The position numbers were made by a program, and so were the translations under genes. A stretch of DNA of 64,000 nt. Source: Paenibacillus sp. V4I3 (GTDB lineage Bacteria > Bacillota > Bacilli > Paenibacillales > NBRC-103111). Every line of letters begins with the position of its first letter. Within the stretch, counting starts at the first letter, position 1. The notes under the pieces were generated by a model. It did not search any database. It worked only from the letters and a program-made list of their open reading frames with translations, and had not been told where the DNA came from. This document shows positions 40,549 through 49,784 of the stretch, in pieces. The stretch covers positions 1,256,501 through 1,320,500 of the forward strand of contig NZ_JAUSZA010000001.1 of assembly GCF_030817215.1 (NCBI RefSeq). Direction: 5' to 3'.

Positions 40549-42957
40549 TTATGGAGCGGCATTAATTGTTATTGGGAAAGAATTGCTGCCATATATCATA
40601 ACTTGATAGTTACCTGGTTCAAGACCAATTGTGGGAATATCAACATCTACATTGGCTTTGTCCGTATCGATAACAACTTTGATTGCTCGCTTAGCAACGA
40701 CTTCATTTTCTAAATCAAATCTAGTATTGTAATAAAAATTAGAACGAATTAGATATACTGTTTCTGCTTGATTCACTCGTACAGTAACTGTTTGTCCAGC
40801 TTGGAATGTAGATGCATTTGACATTTTTTTAACAAGTGGTACTGCTCGAATAGGCTTCGAAATTAGTTCTTGATCAAATACATGGTTAAAATTATCTTTA
40901 ATGGACCCAGCATTCAATTTTAGTTTATTGTTAGTTCCTGTGTAATACACGTCGAAAGTTACAGATATTGTATTACCTTCAAAAACAACCTCATCCTTAT
41001 TACTCAAAGGTTGAAAACTAACGGAATCATTAGAGAAAGAGATAGCTGCTTTTAAAGCATTCATGTCGGCAAGATTGTTTAATATATCCTTATTAAAATA
41101 CATTCCGAATTTTTTATTTGTGTAATCACCTGTAAAGTAAATAGTATCTCCGTACTGTAAGGGATCCGATGGGCCAGCGTATAATTTAATATGGCTAGGA
41201 TCTGATATCTTTCCCTCAGAACTAACAGCAACAACAACAAAATGAACTTTCGTTTTGCTCAATCCAGTTGTATTTATGTAGGAGCCTATGTTAGCTTTTG
41301 TTTTAATTTTTACACCTTTGCCACCTTTAACTGCTTCATCAAGAATGATAGAATTTCGCGTAGTTCCATTCTCAACAATATAAATCCAACCATCCAGGTC
41401 ACTCACCGCATAAACGTTCTCACCAACAGTATTTTGATAAGTTACCTTAGATAAAATTGGAGTAGGACCCGACGGTATAGGGGTAATAATTGGACCGCCT
41501 CCTGTTCCAGGAGTTGTATCATTGCCTGGTGTTCCATTTCCATTGGAGTTGTCCCCGCCTCCTGAAGGTGCAGTACCCGATGCTGGTTGCTCGGCTTTTA
41601 CTTCATTCCCGCCAACCTTAAGTTTAACATCGCTCGGGACATCGGCACCTCTTGTCGTTTTCTCGGGTGCTTTTTCCATCGATACGCCTTCAGAGTTTAC
41701 GGTTGCGTTTGAAATCTTGCCTTGGCCGCTAATATTTGTTGCAGCATTAAGGATTAAAGAGAGTATAGCGGCTTCATTTCCGATATCGATTTTAGTATCA
41801 GAAGCAGCTTTTCCAACGTTAAAGTCTTTCACCGATCCCTTTGGAAGCTCAATGACAATGCTTTGGGCAACAACGTTGACGGTTTCAAATGAACCTACTA
41901 ACTGAATGCGTGAGTCTTTAGGTAAAGCTTCAGATAGTGTTACACTATTGATCTTTGAACCTGTCTCAGCCTCAATTTTTGCATTTGATTGCACTGTAAC
42001 GTTGCCCACTTGTGTTGCTCCGTTAGCAACAATACGTACCTTGCCAGTAGCTTTATCTACAACAATGGTGACCATAATTGAGTCTTCAAAATGAATACTG
42101 TTCTCGCCACCGCCACGCACTGTCGTAGTTCCATGGACGTTAACATTTTTGAGAGTGACATCTCCTTCACCAATACCTTTACCTAGAAGAAGATCACCTT
42201 CAATCTCTACATTTCTCAAAGTGACATTGGCGGCATCTATAATGACATTCTGCTTGATCTTTTCTACGCCTGTTTCTGGACCATAGACGCCTGCTGTTTT
42301 ATAAGTTATTGATTTAGCAGCTAAGGCTTTCTCCAATACTGTCAATGCCTCGGCCCTAGTTAAGTTTGATGTTGGTCTAAAAACATTGCTCTCATAGCCA
42401 TTCATAATCTTGGCGTCAATAACAGAGCCAATCGCACTTTTACTCCATTCAGGGCTATTGTTTGTATCTGTAAAGGAATTGGCAGACGAAGACCTTTTTA
42501 AAGAAAGTATATTGGTAATGAGAACCGCTGTTTCTTCTCTTGTAATCTGGTTGTCTGCTCTGAAAGTATTATCGGCATAGCCTGAAATATATTTAGCGTT
42601 TTGTGCTGTTGCAACATCTTTAAAGAACCAATCGTTCATTGTTACATCTGAAAATGAAAGCTCGGATGAGGCTTGTTGAAAACCAAAAAGTTTGTTGATA
42701 ATTGTAACGAGTTCAGCTCTAGTGATAGAACTATCAGGTTTAAAGGTGCCGTCCGGATAGCCTTGAACTACATTGTTGTAAACATAACCTGTAATTGTTT
42801 GTTCTGCCCAGTGTCCCTTAACGTCGGATAGTGAAGATGATAAGCTTGTCTTTGATTGCATGTTTGTAGAGTCGTTCGCATAACCGCCTGTTGGAATGCC
42901 TACTCCAATGGCTAACAATAGGGCTAGAGTAAAATAAATGAATTTCATTTTCTTCAT
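40549..42957 (-). CDS. SLH-domain surface protein with beta-helix-like region
   Basis: 802 residues from ATG 42957 (GGGAGGAACCAGC upstream). Signal peptide (KFIYFTLALLLAIGVGIPTGGYA). Three S-layer homology domains (~45-225), each with the W..I..... GY.DGTF.P...ITRAE signature (VVQGYPDGTFKPDSSITRAE, YISGYADNTFRADNQITREE, IMNGYESNVFRPTSNLTRAE). They bind pyruvylated secondary wall polymer. Next comes a repetitive V/I-rich stretch (NVIIDAANVTLRNVEIEGDLLL...) suggesting a right-handed beta-helix, a Gly/Pro/Ser/Thr-rich linker (~470-495), and about 300 residues of beta-rich domains. Probably a cell-surface adhesin or wall protein; no enzyme motif is seen. A long AT-rich leader (about 150 bp) precedes it. 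Confidence 0.85.
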   Translation of the reverse strand: MKKMKFIYFTLALLLAIGVGIPTGGYANDSTNMQSKTSLSSSLSDVKGHWAEQTITGYVYNNVVQGYPDGTFKPDSSITRAELVTIINKLFGFQQASSELSFSDVTMNDWFFKDVATAQNAKYISGYADNTFRADNQITREETAVLITNILSLKRSSSANSFTDTNNSPEWSKSAIGSVIDAKIMNGYESNVFRPTSNLTRAEALTVLEKALAAKSITYKTAGVYGPETGVEKIKQNVIIDAANVTLRNVEIEGDLLLGKGIGEGDVTLKNVNVHGTTTVRGGGENSIHFEDSIMVTIVVDKATGKVRIVANGATQVGNVTVQSNAKIEAETGSKINSVTLSEALPKDSRIQLVGSFETVNVVAQSIVIELPKGSVKDFNVGKAASDTKIDIGNEAAILSLILNAATNISGQGKISNATVNSEGVSMEKAPEKTTRGADVPSDVKLKVGGNEVKAEQPASGTAPSGGGDNSNGNGTPGNDTTPGTGGGPIITPIPSGPTPILSKVTYQNTVGENVYAVSDLDGWIYIVENGTTRNSIILDEAVKGGKGVKIKTKANIGSYINTTGLSKTKVHFVVVAVSSEGKISDPSHIKLYAGPSDPLQYGDTIYFTGDYTNKKFGMYFNKDILNNLADMNALKAAISFSNDSVSFQPLSNKDEVVFEGNTISVTFDVYYTGTNNKLKLNAGSIKDNFNHVFDQELISKPIRAVPLVKKMSNASTFQAGQTVTVRVNQAETVYLIRSNFYYNTRFDLENEVVAKRAIKVVIDTDKANVDVDIPTIGLEPGNYQVMIYGSNSFPITINAAP

Positions 42958-43113
42958 GCTGGTTCCTCCCACGGATTGAATAATCTGTAATATTTAAATG
43001 ACATGAAATGACAATTTACAACATTTTCCTTGTAAATTCAAATTAATTATATACATAAATAGAAATATATAGAATAAATAACGGAATTTATTAATAGTAA
43101 AATGTTTAACATG

Positions 43114-43168
43114 AAAAAACACCTTATTTTATCGTAAGTGCTACGACAAATAAGGTGTTTTTTTTCAT
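43114..43168. terminator. Intrinsic terminator
   Basis: AAAAACACCTTATTT pairs with AAATAAGGTGTTTTT, with T runs on both strands. It ends the minus-strand oxidoreductase gene upstream of the SLH gene. Confidence 0.88.
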
Positions 43169-43182
43169 TTCTTTACTCCACG

Positions 43183-43806
43183 CTAGTAAGCAATCCCCAC
43201 ACGACACCCCACATACTCGCCCTCGAGAGCGGCTCGGTAGGTGAAAGCCGCGGTGTCGCCCACGGAGACAGACATCCCGCCTTCGGGCAAATAGTCCCGC
43301 TCGATGCGGTACTGCCCCTGTGGCTCGCCGTCGGGTAAATAAGTTGGACAGACGACTGTCCAACTTAAGCCCGAGGCAGCGAGCTGCTCCCATGCTTTGC
43401 GATGCTCCTCGGCGGCGCGTGTTGAGGAGCGCCGGGAGTCCGGCGTCTCATAGCGCAGCAAGCCGGGATGCTCTCTGCTTTGCAGAATGCCGGCTGTACC
43501 GACAGTGACTATTCGGCTTACGCCGTGTGTCTTCATAGCCTCTATGAGCAGAGGCGTAAACTCGGTCAGCACCGTGCCGCCATCGGTGCCGAGGCAGCTT
43601 ATGACCAGCTCCGCCCCGCGGAGGGCAGCATGTAGATCTTCTCCGTTACGAGCGTCCCCTTGAAGCATGGTTAAGCCTTCAGAGTGAATTCCCGGCAGTT
43701 TCTCAATGCTTCGAACGAGTGCAGTGACTTCGTGTCCGTTCGCTAGTGCTTTTTCAAAAATTCTTCTTCCTACTCTTCCTGTGGCTCCTAATATGAGAAT
43801 ATGCAT
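43183..43806 (-). CDS. NAD(P)-binding oxidoreductase/epimerase-like (atypical SDR)
   Basis: 207 residues. The N-terminal dinucleotide motif GATGRVGRR (with ILILGATG) and the sequence LVRSIEKL...GDARN...LHAALRGAELVISCLGT identify the NmrA/NAD(P)H-binding atypical SDR group. WTVVCPTYLPDG and VSVGDTAAF near the end also fit. The usual Tyr-Lys pair is absent, so the activity is uncertain; relatives are flavin reductases or redox sensors. ATG 43806 follows AGGGAGGCCCCATC. A Fur-box-like sequence (43826-43844) overlaps the apparent TATAAT promoter, suggesting iron repression, unusual for this family. Confidence 0.83.
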   Translation of the reverse strand: MHILILGATGRVGRRIFEKALANGHEVTALVRSIEKLPGIHSEGLTMLQGDARNGEDLHAALRGAELVISCLGTDGGTVLTEFTPLLIEAMKTHGVSRIVTVGTAGILQSREHPGLLRYETPDSRRSSTRAAEEHRKAWEQLAASGLSWTVVCPTYLPDGEPQGQYRIERDYLPEGGMSVSVGDTAAFTYRAALEGEYVGCRVGIAY

Positions 43807-43825
43807 GATGGGGCCTCCCTGTTTC

Positions 43826-43844
43826 TTTAATGGTTATCATTATT
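43826..43844. promoter_or_regulatory. Fur-box-like site upstream of the NAD(P)-binding gene
   Basis: TTTAATGGTTATCATTATT agrees with the palindromic 19-bp Fur consensus at 15 positions and lies at the TATAAT box facing the minus-strand gene. A related metalloregulator (PerR or Zur) is less likely from the sequence. Confidence 0.6.
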
Positions 43845-43884
43845 ATACGCTTATCACACTCGGGGGTGGGAATTTCCCCGAGAT

Positions 43885-44460
43885 ATGCTCGCATTGTCTT
43901 GTCTTGTCATAACGGATTCATCGGTCCTGAACCCTTTGTTCAGACGGTGCAAGAATCTATTTATTTTTTACTTGGTCAGCTCAACGGGCCAATTGATTGT
44001 TCCACAAGGTCATTTACTAAGTTACAGTGTCGGTGACCGTTTTTTTAAATCAGGGCGTACAACCGGACTTGTTATTGGTACTGTCGAAAGTATTGGTATG
44101 CAATTTAATGTTGGACCTTACCGTGAGCTTGGCAATGCCACCTTACAGTTCCGCAATCAGACTTTGCTTACAGCACCGAATAACATATCATTGCCTGGTG
44201 ATTCAGGCTCTGTCTGGATGAGAGGTAGGTTTGCGGCTGCTTTGAACTTTGCGGGCAGTGGCACTCGTTCTGTTAGTACCCCGATTGCAAGCGTTCTGAA
44301 TACGTTTGGTTTGCGGGTAGCCATTCCTGCAGGAACTGGAGGTTTCAAGGCAGGTAGAGTTACAGGGGCTGCTCCAAAGGGGAATTATGCCTATGTTCGA
44401 CCTTTATCGGCAGAGATGCTAAAGCAACTACGTGTCGTTCGCGCCACATCGTCGAAATAG
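43885..44460 (+). pseudogene. 5'-truncated trypsin-like serine protease (Nal1-like)
   Basis: The frame ending at TAG 44458-44460 carries the C-terminal half of a trypsin-fold protein. It shows GDRFFKSGRTTGLVIGTV, then the catalytic Ser block SLPGDSGSVWM, RFAAALNFAGSGTRSVSTPIASVLNTFGLRVA and a short tail. The His and Asp parts of the triad are missing, and the upstream codons (43885-44000) do not resemble the family and shift frame. No ribosome binding site precedes any start. The gene has therefore lost its 5' half. A strong terminator remains at its end. Confidence 0.6.
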
Positions 44461-44465
44461 ATCCA

Positions 44466-44522
44466 CCAAAGATCGCCCCGTGCACATCTGGTATGATCAG
44501 TGTGAGGGGCGATCTTTTTTTT
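44466..44522 (+). terminator. Intrinsic terminator
   Basis: AAAGATCGCCCC pairs with GGGGCGATCTTT and is followed by TTTTT. Confidence 0.88.
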
Positions 44523-44630
44523 GGCAATATGTTCCCTACATAGATCCCTTTGAATGCTACTTGAACCGAGTGAGCGAATCCAGCATAATAGTAGGTACTT
44601 GATTACGGCATAGAAGGGAATTTCCCAAGC

Positions 44631-45344
44631 ATGAGAATTAACAAATTTATTAGCGAAACCGGTGTTTGCTCCAGACGGGAAGCGGACAAGTGGGTAGAGG
44701 CGCAGCGCGTTACGATTAATGGTGAGGTTGCCGGACTGGGGAGCGTCGTTGGCCCTGGGGATGAGGTTCGGATCGATGGTCGACCAATTGGCGAGAAGAA
44801 GGAACATGTTTATATTGCACTCAACAAGCCTGTAGGGATCACAAGTACAACCGAAGCGCATATCAGAGGCAACATTGTTGATTTCGTGGGGCATTCTGAG
44901 CGTATTTTTCCGATCGGCAGACTGGATAAAGATTCTGAGGGGCTCATCCTTTTGACCAACAACGGAGATATCGTGAACCAGATTCTGAGGGCGGAGAATA
45001 ACCATGATAAAGAATACATCGTGACGGTCAATCGACCGATTACACCGATGTTTTTGCAAGGAATGGCTAGCGGGGTCCGAATTCTTGGCACGATGACGAA
45101 GCCTTGTGAGATTTACCAAGTTGGTGACCGCGTTTTCCGAATTATTCTCACACAAGGGCTTAACAGGCAAATTCGTCGGATGTGCGAAGCGTTTGGTTAT
45201 CGGGTGGTGCGTCTGCAGAGGGTTCGGATCATGCATATCCATCTGGGTAATTTGAAGGTTGGCAAATGGCGGAATTTGACGCAAGGTGAAATGCAGGATT
45301 TAATGCATACACTTAGCAAAGAGAACACCCAATCAAACCGATAG
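44631..45344 (+). CDS. rluF: 23S rRNA pseudouridine synthase RluF-like
   Basis: 237 residues of the RsuA/RluBEF family. The N-terminal S4 RNA-binding domain (RINKFISETGVCSRREADKWVEAQRVTINGEVA, residues 2-35) is followed by the synthase domain with catalytic Asp in FPIGRLDKDSEGLILLTNNGD (~97-117) and LTQGLNRQIRRMCEAFGYRVVRLQRVRI. The LDKDSEG and LNRQIRRM forms are those of RluF, which modifies U2604 of 23S rRNA. The ribosome binding site is weak (GAAGGG about 12 bp upstream). It is a single gene with its own terminator. Confidence 0.9.
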   Translation: MRINKFISETGVCSRREADKWVEAQRVTINGEVAGLGSVVGPGDEVRIDGRPIGEKKEHVYIALNKPVGITSTTEAHIRGNIVDFVGHSERIFPIGRLDKDSEGLILLTNNGDIVNQILRAENNHDKEYIVTVNRPITPMFLQGMASGVRILGTMTKPCEIYQVGDRVFRIILTQGLNRQIRRMCEAFGYRVVRLQRVRIMHIHLGNLKVGKWRNLTQGEMQDLMHTLSKENTQSNR

Positions 45345-45360
45345 TTTCAGTATAAGAATC

Positions 45361-45410
45361 GCACATGTATGAACACCCGACAATGGAGTGCTCAGACATG
45401 TGCTTTTTTG
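45361..45410 (+). terminator. Intrinsic terminator after rluF
   Basis: GCACATGT pairs with ACATGTGC (inner GAACAC/GTGCTC), followed by TTTTTT. Confidence 0.82.
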
Positions 45411-45601
45411 CTCAAAATTATTATTTTTTGAACATAAACCGTTTCGAACCAATGACATTTCGTGTAATTAAAAATATATAGCAGTAATCGAGTTTCTAAA
45501 GCAACTTTTTTCCAGTTTTAAACGTCAAGGATTATTATGGAATCTCTATGTTTCTAAAGCTTTAAAGCTGTATTTTGGAACGTAAAACGTTGAGGAGGAA
45601 G

Positions 45602-47968
45602 ATGACTTTGAAATTAATCAAACAAGCAGGAACGTTGGTACTCGCTTCGACACTGCTGCTCACTGCTGCACCTGGGGTTTGGGCGGCTGAAGCTGCTGTA
45701 GGAAGCACGTCCATTGCACCCCCTGTATCTCCCGGTAAAGATGATAAGCAGCTGGATGCCAAAATTACCAAAGAACAAGCCATTGAACGAGCTAAGACCT
45801 ACATAACGCTGCCGGAAGGTTATACGTTTCAATCCATCAGTTTGAATGCTTATTACAACATGAATGGCCGGAATTTCCCGACGTGGAACATTAATTACTC
45901 CAAAATGGTAAAAGATCGGAATTACGGCTCTTTAAACATATCGATTAACGGCTTGGACGGAACGCTGACTTCCTATTCCATGAATGACAATGACCCTGAC
46001 CATAAACCTAGCTATCCACCGAAGGTGGATTTCAAAGCTGCCAAGGAAGTCGCTTCTGCCTTTGTTGGCAAAATGAACCCAGAGAAGCAGAAGGAACTTG
46101 TATACAATGATTCAGAGGAGAATGCATTTCGTACGCCGCTGAATGGTAATTACCAGTACAATATTCGGTTCGATCGATCTGTTGGCGGTGTGCCTTTTGC
46201 TCTAAATGGTATCAATGTGGTCGTCAATGGGGACGGACAGGTTACGAATTATAACTACAATTGGGATGATAATGTCACGTTTCAGCAGAATGTAACGCCG
46301 ATTGCTAAGGAGAAAGCTGCCCAAATGTTCCGCGATAAGGCGAATCTTTCTTTACTTTACCAGATTCCATACGGTGCCAAAGGTAAGAAATTGCCGATTA
46401 TTTCTTACATGCTTGGCGGCTTCTCCCTGAATGCAGAAACCGGTGAGATCTGGAGCCCAGTCAAAGGGCTGGAGGATGTTGAGGGGAATAAGCCGTTAAC
46501 CGACAAGCCACTGGCTGCTAAGCCAGAAGCTACCTTGGACCTGACTAAGGAAGAGGCTGTTAAGAAGGTGACAACGGTTTTCAACCTATCCTCCGACTAC
46601 AAAATCCAAGAAGCATCTTATAATGAATTCACCAACCCTGAAACAGGGGAAACCAATTCAAATTGGAATTTAAGTTGGAATGAGACGTCTGAGAAGGATT
46701 CTAAAGTTAAAATTGTCGGCAAAGGTGCATGGGCTAGCGTGAATAGCAAGACCGGAGAGATTACGAATTTCAGCAGCTACACCCCTTATGGTCCTGATGC
46801 CGATAAAGATATAGAGGGTAAAATTGCCCTGGAAGATGCGATAACAACAGGTGTTGATTTTGTGAAAAAGCAGCTTACTGCTTATACCGATCAGTTGTTG
46901 CTTCGTGTACAAACGGCTAAAAATTATTCGGAAGATCAACTGAAGCATATGCGCAATTGGGATATTAGTTTTAAGCGCGTGATTGATGGCGTAAATGCCG
47001 GGAATGAAGAAGTGACGGTAAGCATCGATCGTGTAACCGGCCAAATTGTTGGTTATCACTTCTCTATCAGCAATCTGCCATATCCACAGCAGAAGCCGCA
47101 GGTGCTGGCCATTGATAAAGCCAAGGATCTTTGGCTCGCGCAGTTCGACATCAAGTTAAATTATGTGGTTGAAGGCACCGGGTTCATCGGTGGGATTCCA
47201 CTGGAGAAATACAGAGTCATGGTGGCTGCTGGGGATGTCCCGCAATCCATGGATCTGAAAACAGACGGGAAACTAGATGCAAAGCTTGTCTATTCACTCG
47301 TTCCTAAATTTAACCGTGAACCTTTCCTCTTGGATGCGCAAACTAGTCAATGGCGGAATAGTGAAACGGGTGAAGTGATTTCCTTGGATAAAGTGACAGT
47401 AAGCGACATTGACAATCACTGGGCTAAAAATGAGCTTCAGCTTATGCTTGATTATCAAGCGCTGGATGTGAAGGATGGCAAAGTGAATCCGAATCAAACC
47501 ATTCAACGTGGTGAGTTGGTCAAAATGCTCGTTATTGCCATGAATGGCGGTAACGGTGGTATTTATTACGGGGCAGAACGGAAGGCATCCTTCGCCGATG
47601 TGAGTAAATCTTCTCCTTATTTTGCCTATGTCGAAAATGCGGTTGATCGCGGTTTGTTAGATGTAGGTGCTGATTTCAATCCAGAAGCTGCGATGAATCG
47701 GGAGGAAATGGCACAGCTGATCGTGAAGGCGCTTGGCTACAAGAGCCTGACGAAGTTCGATGGCATCTTCAATGGCAATTTCGCAGATGCTGCTAAACTT
47801 AAGCATGTTGGCGACGCAGCCATTGTGGTGGGGCTGAATATTATGTCTCTGGACGATGGACAATTCGTACCTCAGCAAGAAGTGACCAAAGCACAGGCGG
47901 CCAGCGCCTTCTATCGCTTTTTGCAAAGACGGTCTGAGCTTCAGGAGCAGCCTCGTTACTATTACTAA
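45602..47968 (+). CDS. Exported YcdB/YcdC-domain protein with C-terminal SLH domains
   Basis: 788 residues. Signal peptide (hydrophobic LVLASTLLLTAAPGVWAAE). A long region contains two to three copies of a YcdB/YcdC (PepSY-like) unit, each with a 'W.i.y...........i.i...dG.l..y' pattern (PTWNINYSKM, SNWNLSWNETSE, RNWDISFKRVIDG, followed by TGEI/TGQI turns). Three SLH domains follow from ~610 (HWAKNELQLMLDYQALDV, YFAYVENAVDRGLLDVGADFNPEAAMNREEMAQLIVKALGY, AAIVVGLNIMSLDDGQFVPQQEVTKAQAASAFYRFL). It is anchored to the wall polymer. Start is ATG 45602 (3 bp after AGGAGG) or TTG 45608 (9 bp), which is spaced better. Function unknown; PepSY-like domains may inhibit proteases. Confidence 0.85.
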   Translation: MTLKLIKQAGTLVLASTLLLTAAPGVWAAEAAVGSTSIAPPVSPGKDDKQLDAKITKEQAIERAKTYITLPEGYTFQSISLNAYYNMNGRNFPTWNINYSKMVKDRNYGSLNISINGLDGTLTSYSMNDNDPDHKPSYPPKVDFKAAKEVASAFVGKMNPEKQKELVYNDSEENAFRTPLNGNYQYNIRFDRSVGGVPFALNGINVVVNGDGQVTNYNYNWDDNVTFQQNVTPIAKEKAAQMFRDKANLSLLYQIPYGAKGKKLPIISYMLGGFSLNAETGEIWSPVKGLEDVEGNKPLTDKPLAAKPEATLDLTKEEAVKKVTTVFNLSSDYKIQEASYNEFTNPETGETNSNWNLSWNETSEKDSKVKIVGKGAWASVNSKTGEITNFSSYTPYGPDADKDIEGKIALEDAITTGVDFVKKQLTAYTDQLLLRVQTAKNYSEDQLKHMRNWDISFKRVIDGVNAGNEEVTVSIDRVTGQIVGYHFSISNLPYPQQKPQVLAIDKAKDLWLAQFDIKLNYVVEGTGFIGGIPLEKYRVMVAAGDVPQSMDLKTDGKLDAKLVYSLVPKFNREPFLLDAQTSQWRNSETGEVISLDKVTVSDIDNHWAKNELQLMLDYQALDVKDGKVNPNQTIQRGELVKMLVIAMNGGNGGIYYGAERKASFADVSKSSPYFAYVENAVDRGLLDVGADFNPEAAMNREEMAQLIVKALGYKSLTKFDGIFNGNFADAAKLKHVGDAAIVVGLNIMSLDDGQFVPQQEVTKAQAASAFYRFLQRRSELQEQPRYYY

Positions 47969-48013
47969 CTAAGTGGTTGAGGGGAGTTAGCTAACTCCTC
48001 TAATATCACTAAA

Positions 48014-48056
48014 AGAAGCCTCAAATCCACTAACAAGTGGGTTTTGAGGCTTCTTG
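48014..48056 (+). terminator. Intrinsic terminator after the YcdB/SLH gene
   Basis: AGAAGCCTCAAA-CCACT pairs with AGTGG-TTTGAGGCTTCT. Confidence 0.85.
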
Positions 48057-48292
48057 TGGTTGACCGAGCTCCAGATCGTGCCCTCTTTGATGAGGTTACA
48101 ACACAACTTAAGTCCTAGCTTTAGAACATTGGGAACACATATCGAACTAGGAAATACAGAACGCCGAAAATGATGACGATGTAAGCAGCATATTTGCTAT
48201 ACCAATATTATTTTCGTACAGGCGGGTAGAGTTGTGTTACAATAATCTTTAAAACTTTAATAGCACAATGTGGAGAAAGGGAGTAAGAGAAA
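48057..48292. other. 236-bp gap before ilvA
   Basis: No clear gene. On the minus strand (about 48210-48120) a short frame without a start codon reads YSKYAAYIVIIFGVLYFLVRYVFPMF, one membrane helix, and could be a decayed small membrane protein. The plus strand holds TTACAAT (about 48235) as a possible ilvA -10 box. I find no T-box leader. Confidence 0.3.
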
Positions 48293-49549
48293 ATGGTTGT
48301 TTCCAGTAAAGTAGGTTTGGAAGATATTATTAGGGCCAATCATGTGCTCAGCAGGGTGATCGAACCATCGCCATTGCAACGCAATGAGCTGCTCTCTAAC
48401 TTGTATGAATGCAACGTTTATCTTAAACGTGAAGATATGCAAATTGTTCGTTCTTTCAAAATTCGTGGAGCGTATAATGTGATTCAAAGTTTAACGCCAG
48501 AGGAACGCGAAGCGGGTGTCGTGTGTGCGAGCGCCGGCAATCATGCGCAGGGTGTGGCTTATTCCTGTAAACAGCTCGGTATTGAAGGCAAAATCTTCAT
48601 GCCGACGACAACGCCTAGACAAAAGATTTCCCAAGTTAAGCTATTTGGCGGATCGTTTGTTGAAGTTATTCTCACAGGTGATTCATTCGATGATTCCTCT
48701 AACCATGCCAAAGCCTACTGTGCTCAAGAGAATAAGGTGTTTATACACCCCTTCGATGATGTCCGTACGATTGCCGGGCAAGGCACGGTTGGCCTTGAGA
48801 TCATGAATCAGATGCCCGAATCTCCTGACTTTATCTTCGCAACGATTGGCGGAGGTGGACTTGTAGCGGGAGTTGCGACCTATGTGGATAGTGTTTCTCC
48901 ACGAACGCGCATCATCGGTGTAGAGCCAGAAGGCGCGGCAAGCATGACGGAAGCGCTCAAGCAGGGGAAGGTCGTGACCTTATCCACGATCGAGAAGTTT
49001 GTAGACGGTGCAGCCGTGAAGCGGGTCGGCGAGCTTACCTTTGACATTTGCAAAGAAAAGTTGGAGGATATTGTAATTGTCCCTTCCGGCAAGGAATGTA
49101 CAACCATTCTTGAGCTTTACAACAATAACGCGATTGTCATTGAGCCCGCTGGCGCACTCCCCGTTTCAGCACTCGATACCTATCGGGAGCAGATTCGCGG
49201 TAAGAATGTGGTCTGTATCATCAGCGGCGGCAACAATGACATCGACCGTATGCAGCAGATTAAAGAAAGATCGCTCGTGTATGAAGGCTTGAAGCACTAC
49301 TTTATTCTTAATTTCCCGCAGCGTGCTGGGGCCTTGCGCGAATTTCTGGAAGAAGTCTTAGGACCCACAGACGATATTACCCGATTTGAGTATACGAAAA
49401 AAAATAACCGCGACGATGCTCCGGCGTTGGTCGGCATAGAGCTCAAAAATAAAGATGATTATGAGGGGCTTATTGAGCGCCTATCCCAGAAAGATTATGG
49501 CTATATAGAAATAAATAAAGACCCCAAGCTCTTTAACTTGCTTATTTAA
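48293..49549 (+). CDS. ilvA: Threonine dehydratase (threonine ammonia-lyase)
   Basis: Catalyses L-threonine to 2-oxobutanoate plus ammonia, the first step of isoleucine synthesis; 418 residues, the B. subtilis length class. PLP-binding Lys lies in MQIVRSFKIRGAYNVIQSL, the phosphate-binding loop in TIGGGGLVAGVATY, and the Asn/Gly loop in CASAGNHAQGVAYSC. One ACT-like regulatory domain (HYFILNFPQRAGALREFLEEVLG, ~325-415) suggests feedback control by isoleucine. RBS GAAAGGGAGTAAGAGAAA. It stands alone, without ilv/leu neighbours in this window. Confidence 0.93.
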   Translation: MVVSSKVGLEDIIRANHVLSRVIEPSPLQRNELLSNLYECNVYLKREDMQIVRSFKIRGAYNVIQSLTPEEREAGVVCASAGNHAQGVAYSCKQLGIEGKIFMPTTTPRQKISQVKLFGGSFVEVILTGDSFDDSSNHAKAYCAQENKVFIHPFDDVRTIAGQGTVGLEIMNQMPESPDFIFATIGGGGLVAGVATYVDSVSPRTRIIGVEPEGAASMTEALKQGKVVTLSTIEKFVDGAAVKRVGELTFDICKEKLEDIVIVPSGKECTTILELYNNNAIVIEPAGALPVSALDTYREQIRGKNVVCIISGGNNDIDRMQQIKERSLVYEGLKHYFILNFPQRAGALREFLEEVLGPTDDITRFEYTKKNNRDDAPALVGIELKNKDDYEGLIERLSQKDYGYIEINKDPKLFNLLI

Positions 49550-49615
49550 GGAAAAATAGCCAAATGTGGAATGACTATGATATAGTTAATTAGTCCCGCT
49601 TATTTCCTTAATATC

Positions 49616-49712
49616 GTAAAGGCAAACTTATCGAAAGGTAAGGACGCAAAGCTGCAGATCTAAGGTTGCCCTCGCAACAATGATGGCTGGCTGCCGACAG
49701 GTTGCAGTTTAC
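49616..49712 (+). ncRNA. Cyclic-di-GMP-I riboswitch (GEMM-I)
   Basis: The conserved core GGCAAACTTATCGAAAGGTA-AGGACGCAAAGC (49621-49652, written in part) includes the GNAA-type tetraloop CGAAAG and the GGACGCAAAGC strand that receives it, followed by a second hairpin (AGGTTGCCCTCGCAAC.. region) and GGCTGGCTGCC. P1 closes between GTAAA (49616-49620) and TTTAC (49708-49712). An intrinsic terminator follows within 20 bp, then a GGDEF/EAL gene. All hallmarks of a class I c-di-GMP riboswitch are present. Confidence 0.9.
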
Positions 49713-49730
49713 CTAGACAGGTACACCTAC

Positions 49731-49757
49731 GGCTATTCCGATTCGGAATAGCCTTTT
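49731..49757 (+). terminator. Riboswitch expression-platform terminator
   Basis: GGCTATTCCGA pairs with TCGGAATAGCC, followed by TTTTT, 24 bp before the start codon. Switching between riboswitch P1 and this hairpin would control the downstream gene. Confidence 0.85.
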
Positions 49758-49784
49758 TTAAATATCAGATAAGGAGGTTCATGA

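Noticed and set aside
48057..48292. T-box leader upstream of ilvA
   Set aside because: No T-box sequence, specifier-loop structure or leader terminator is visible in this gap. The same check upstream of glnS was negative.
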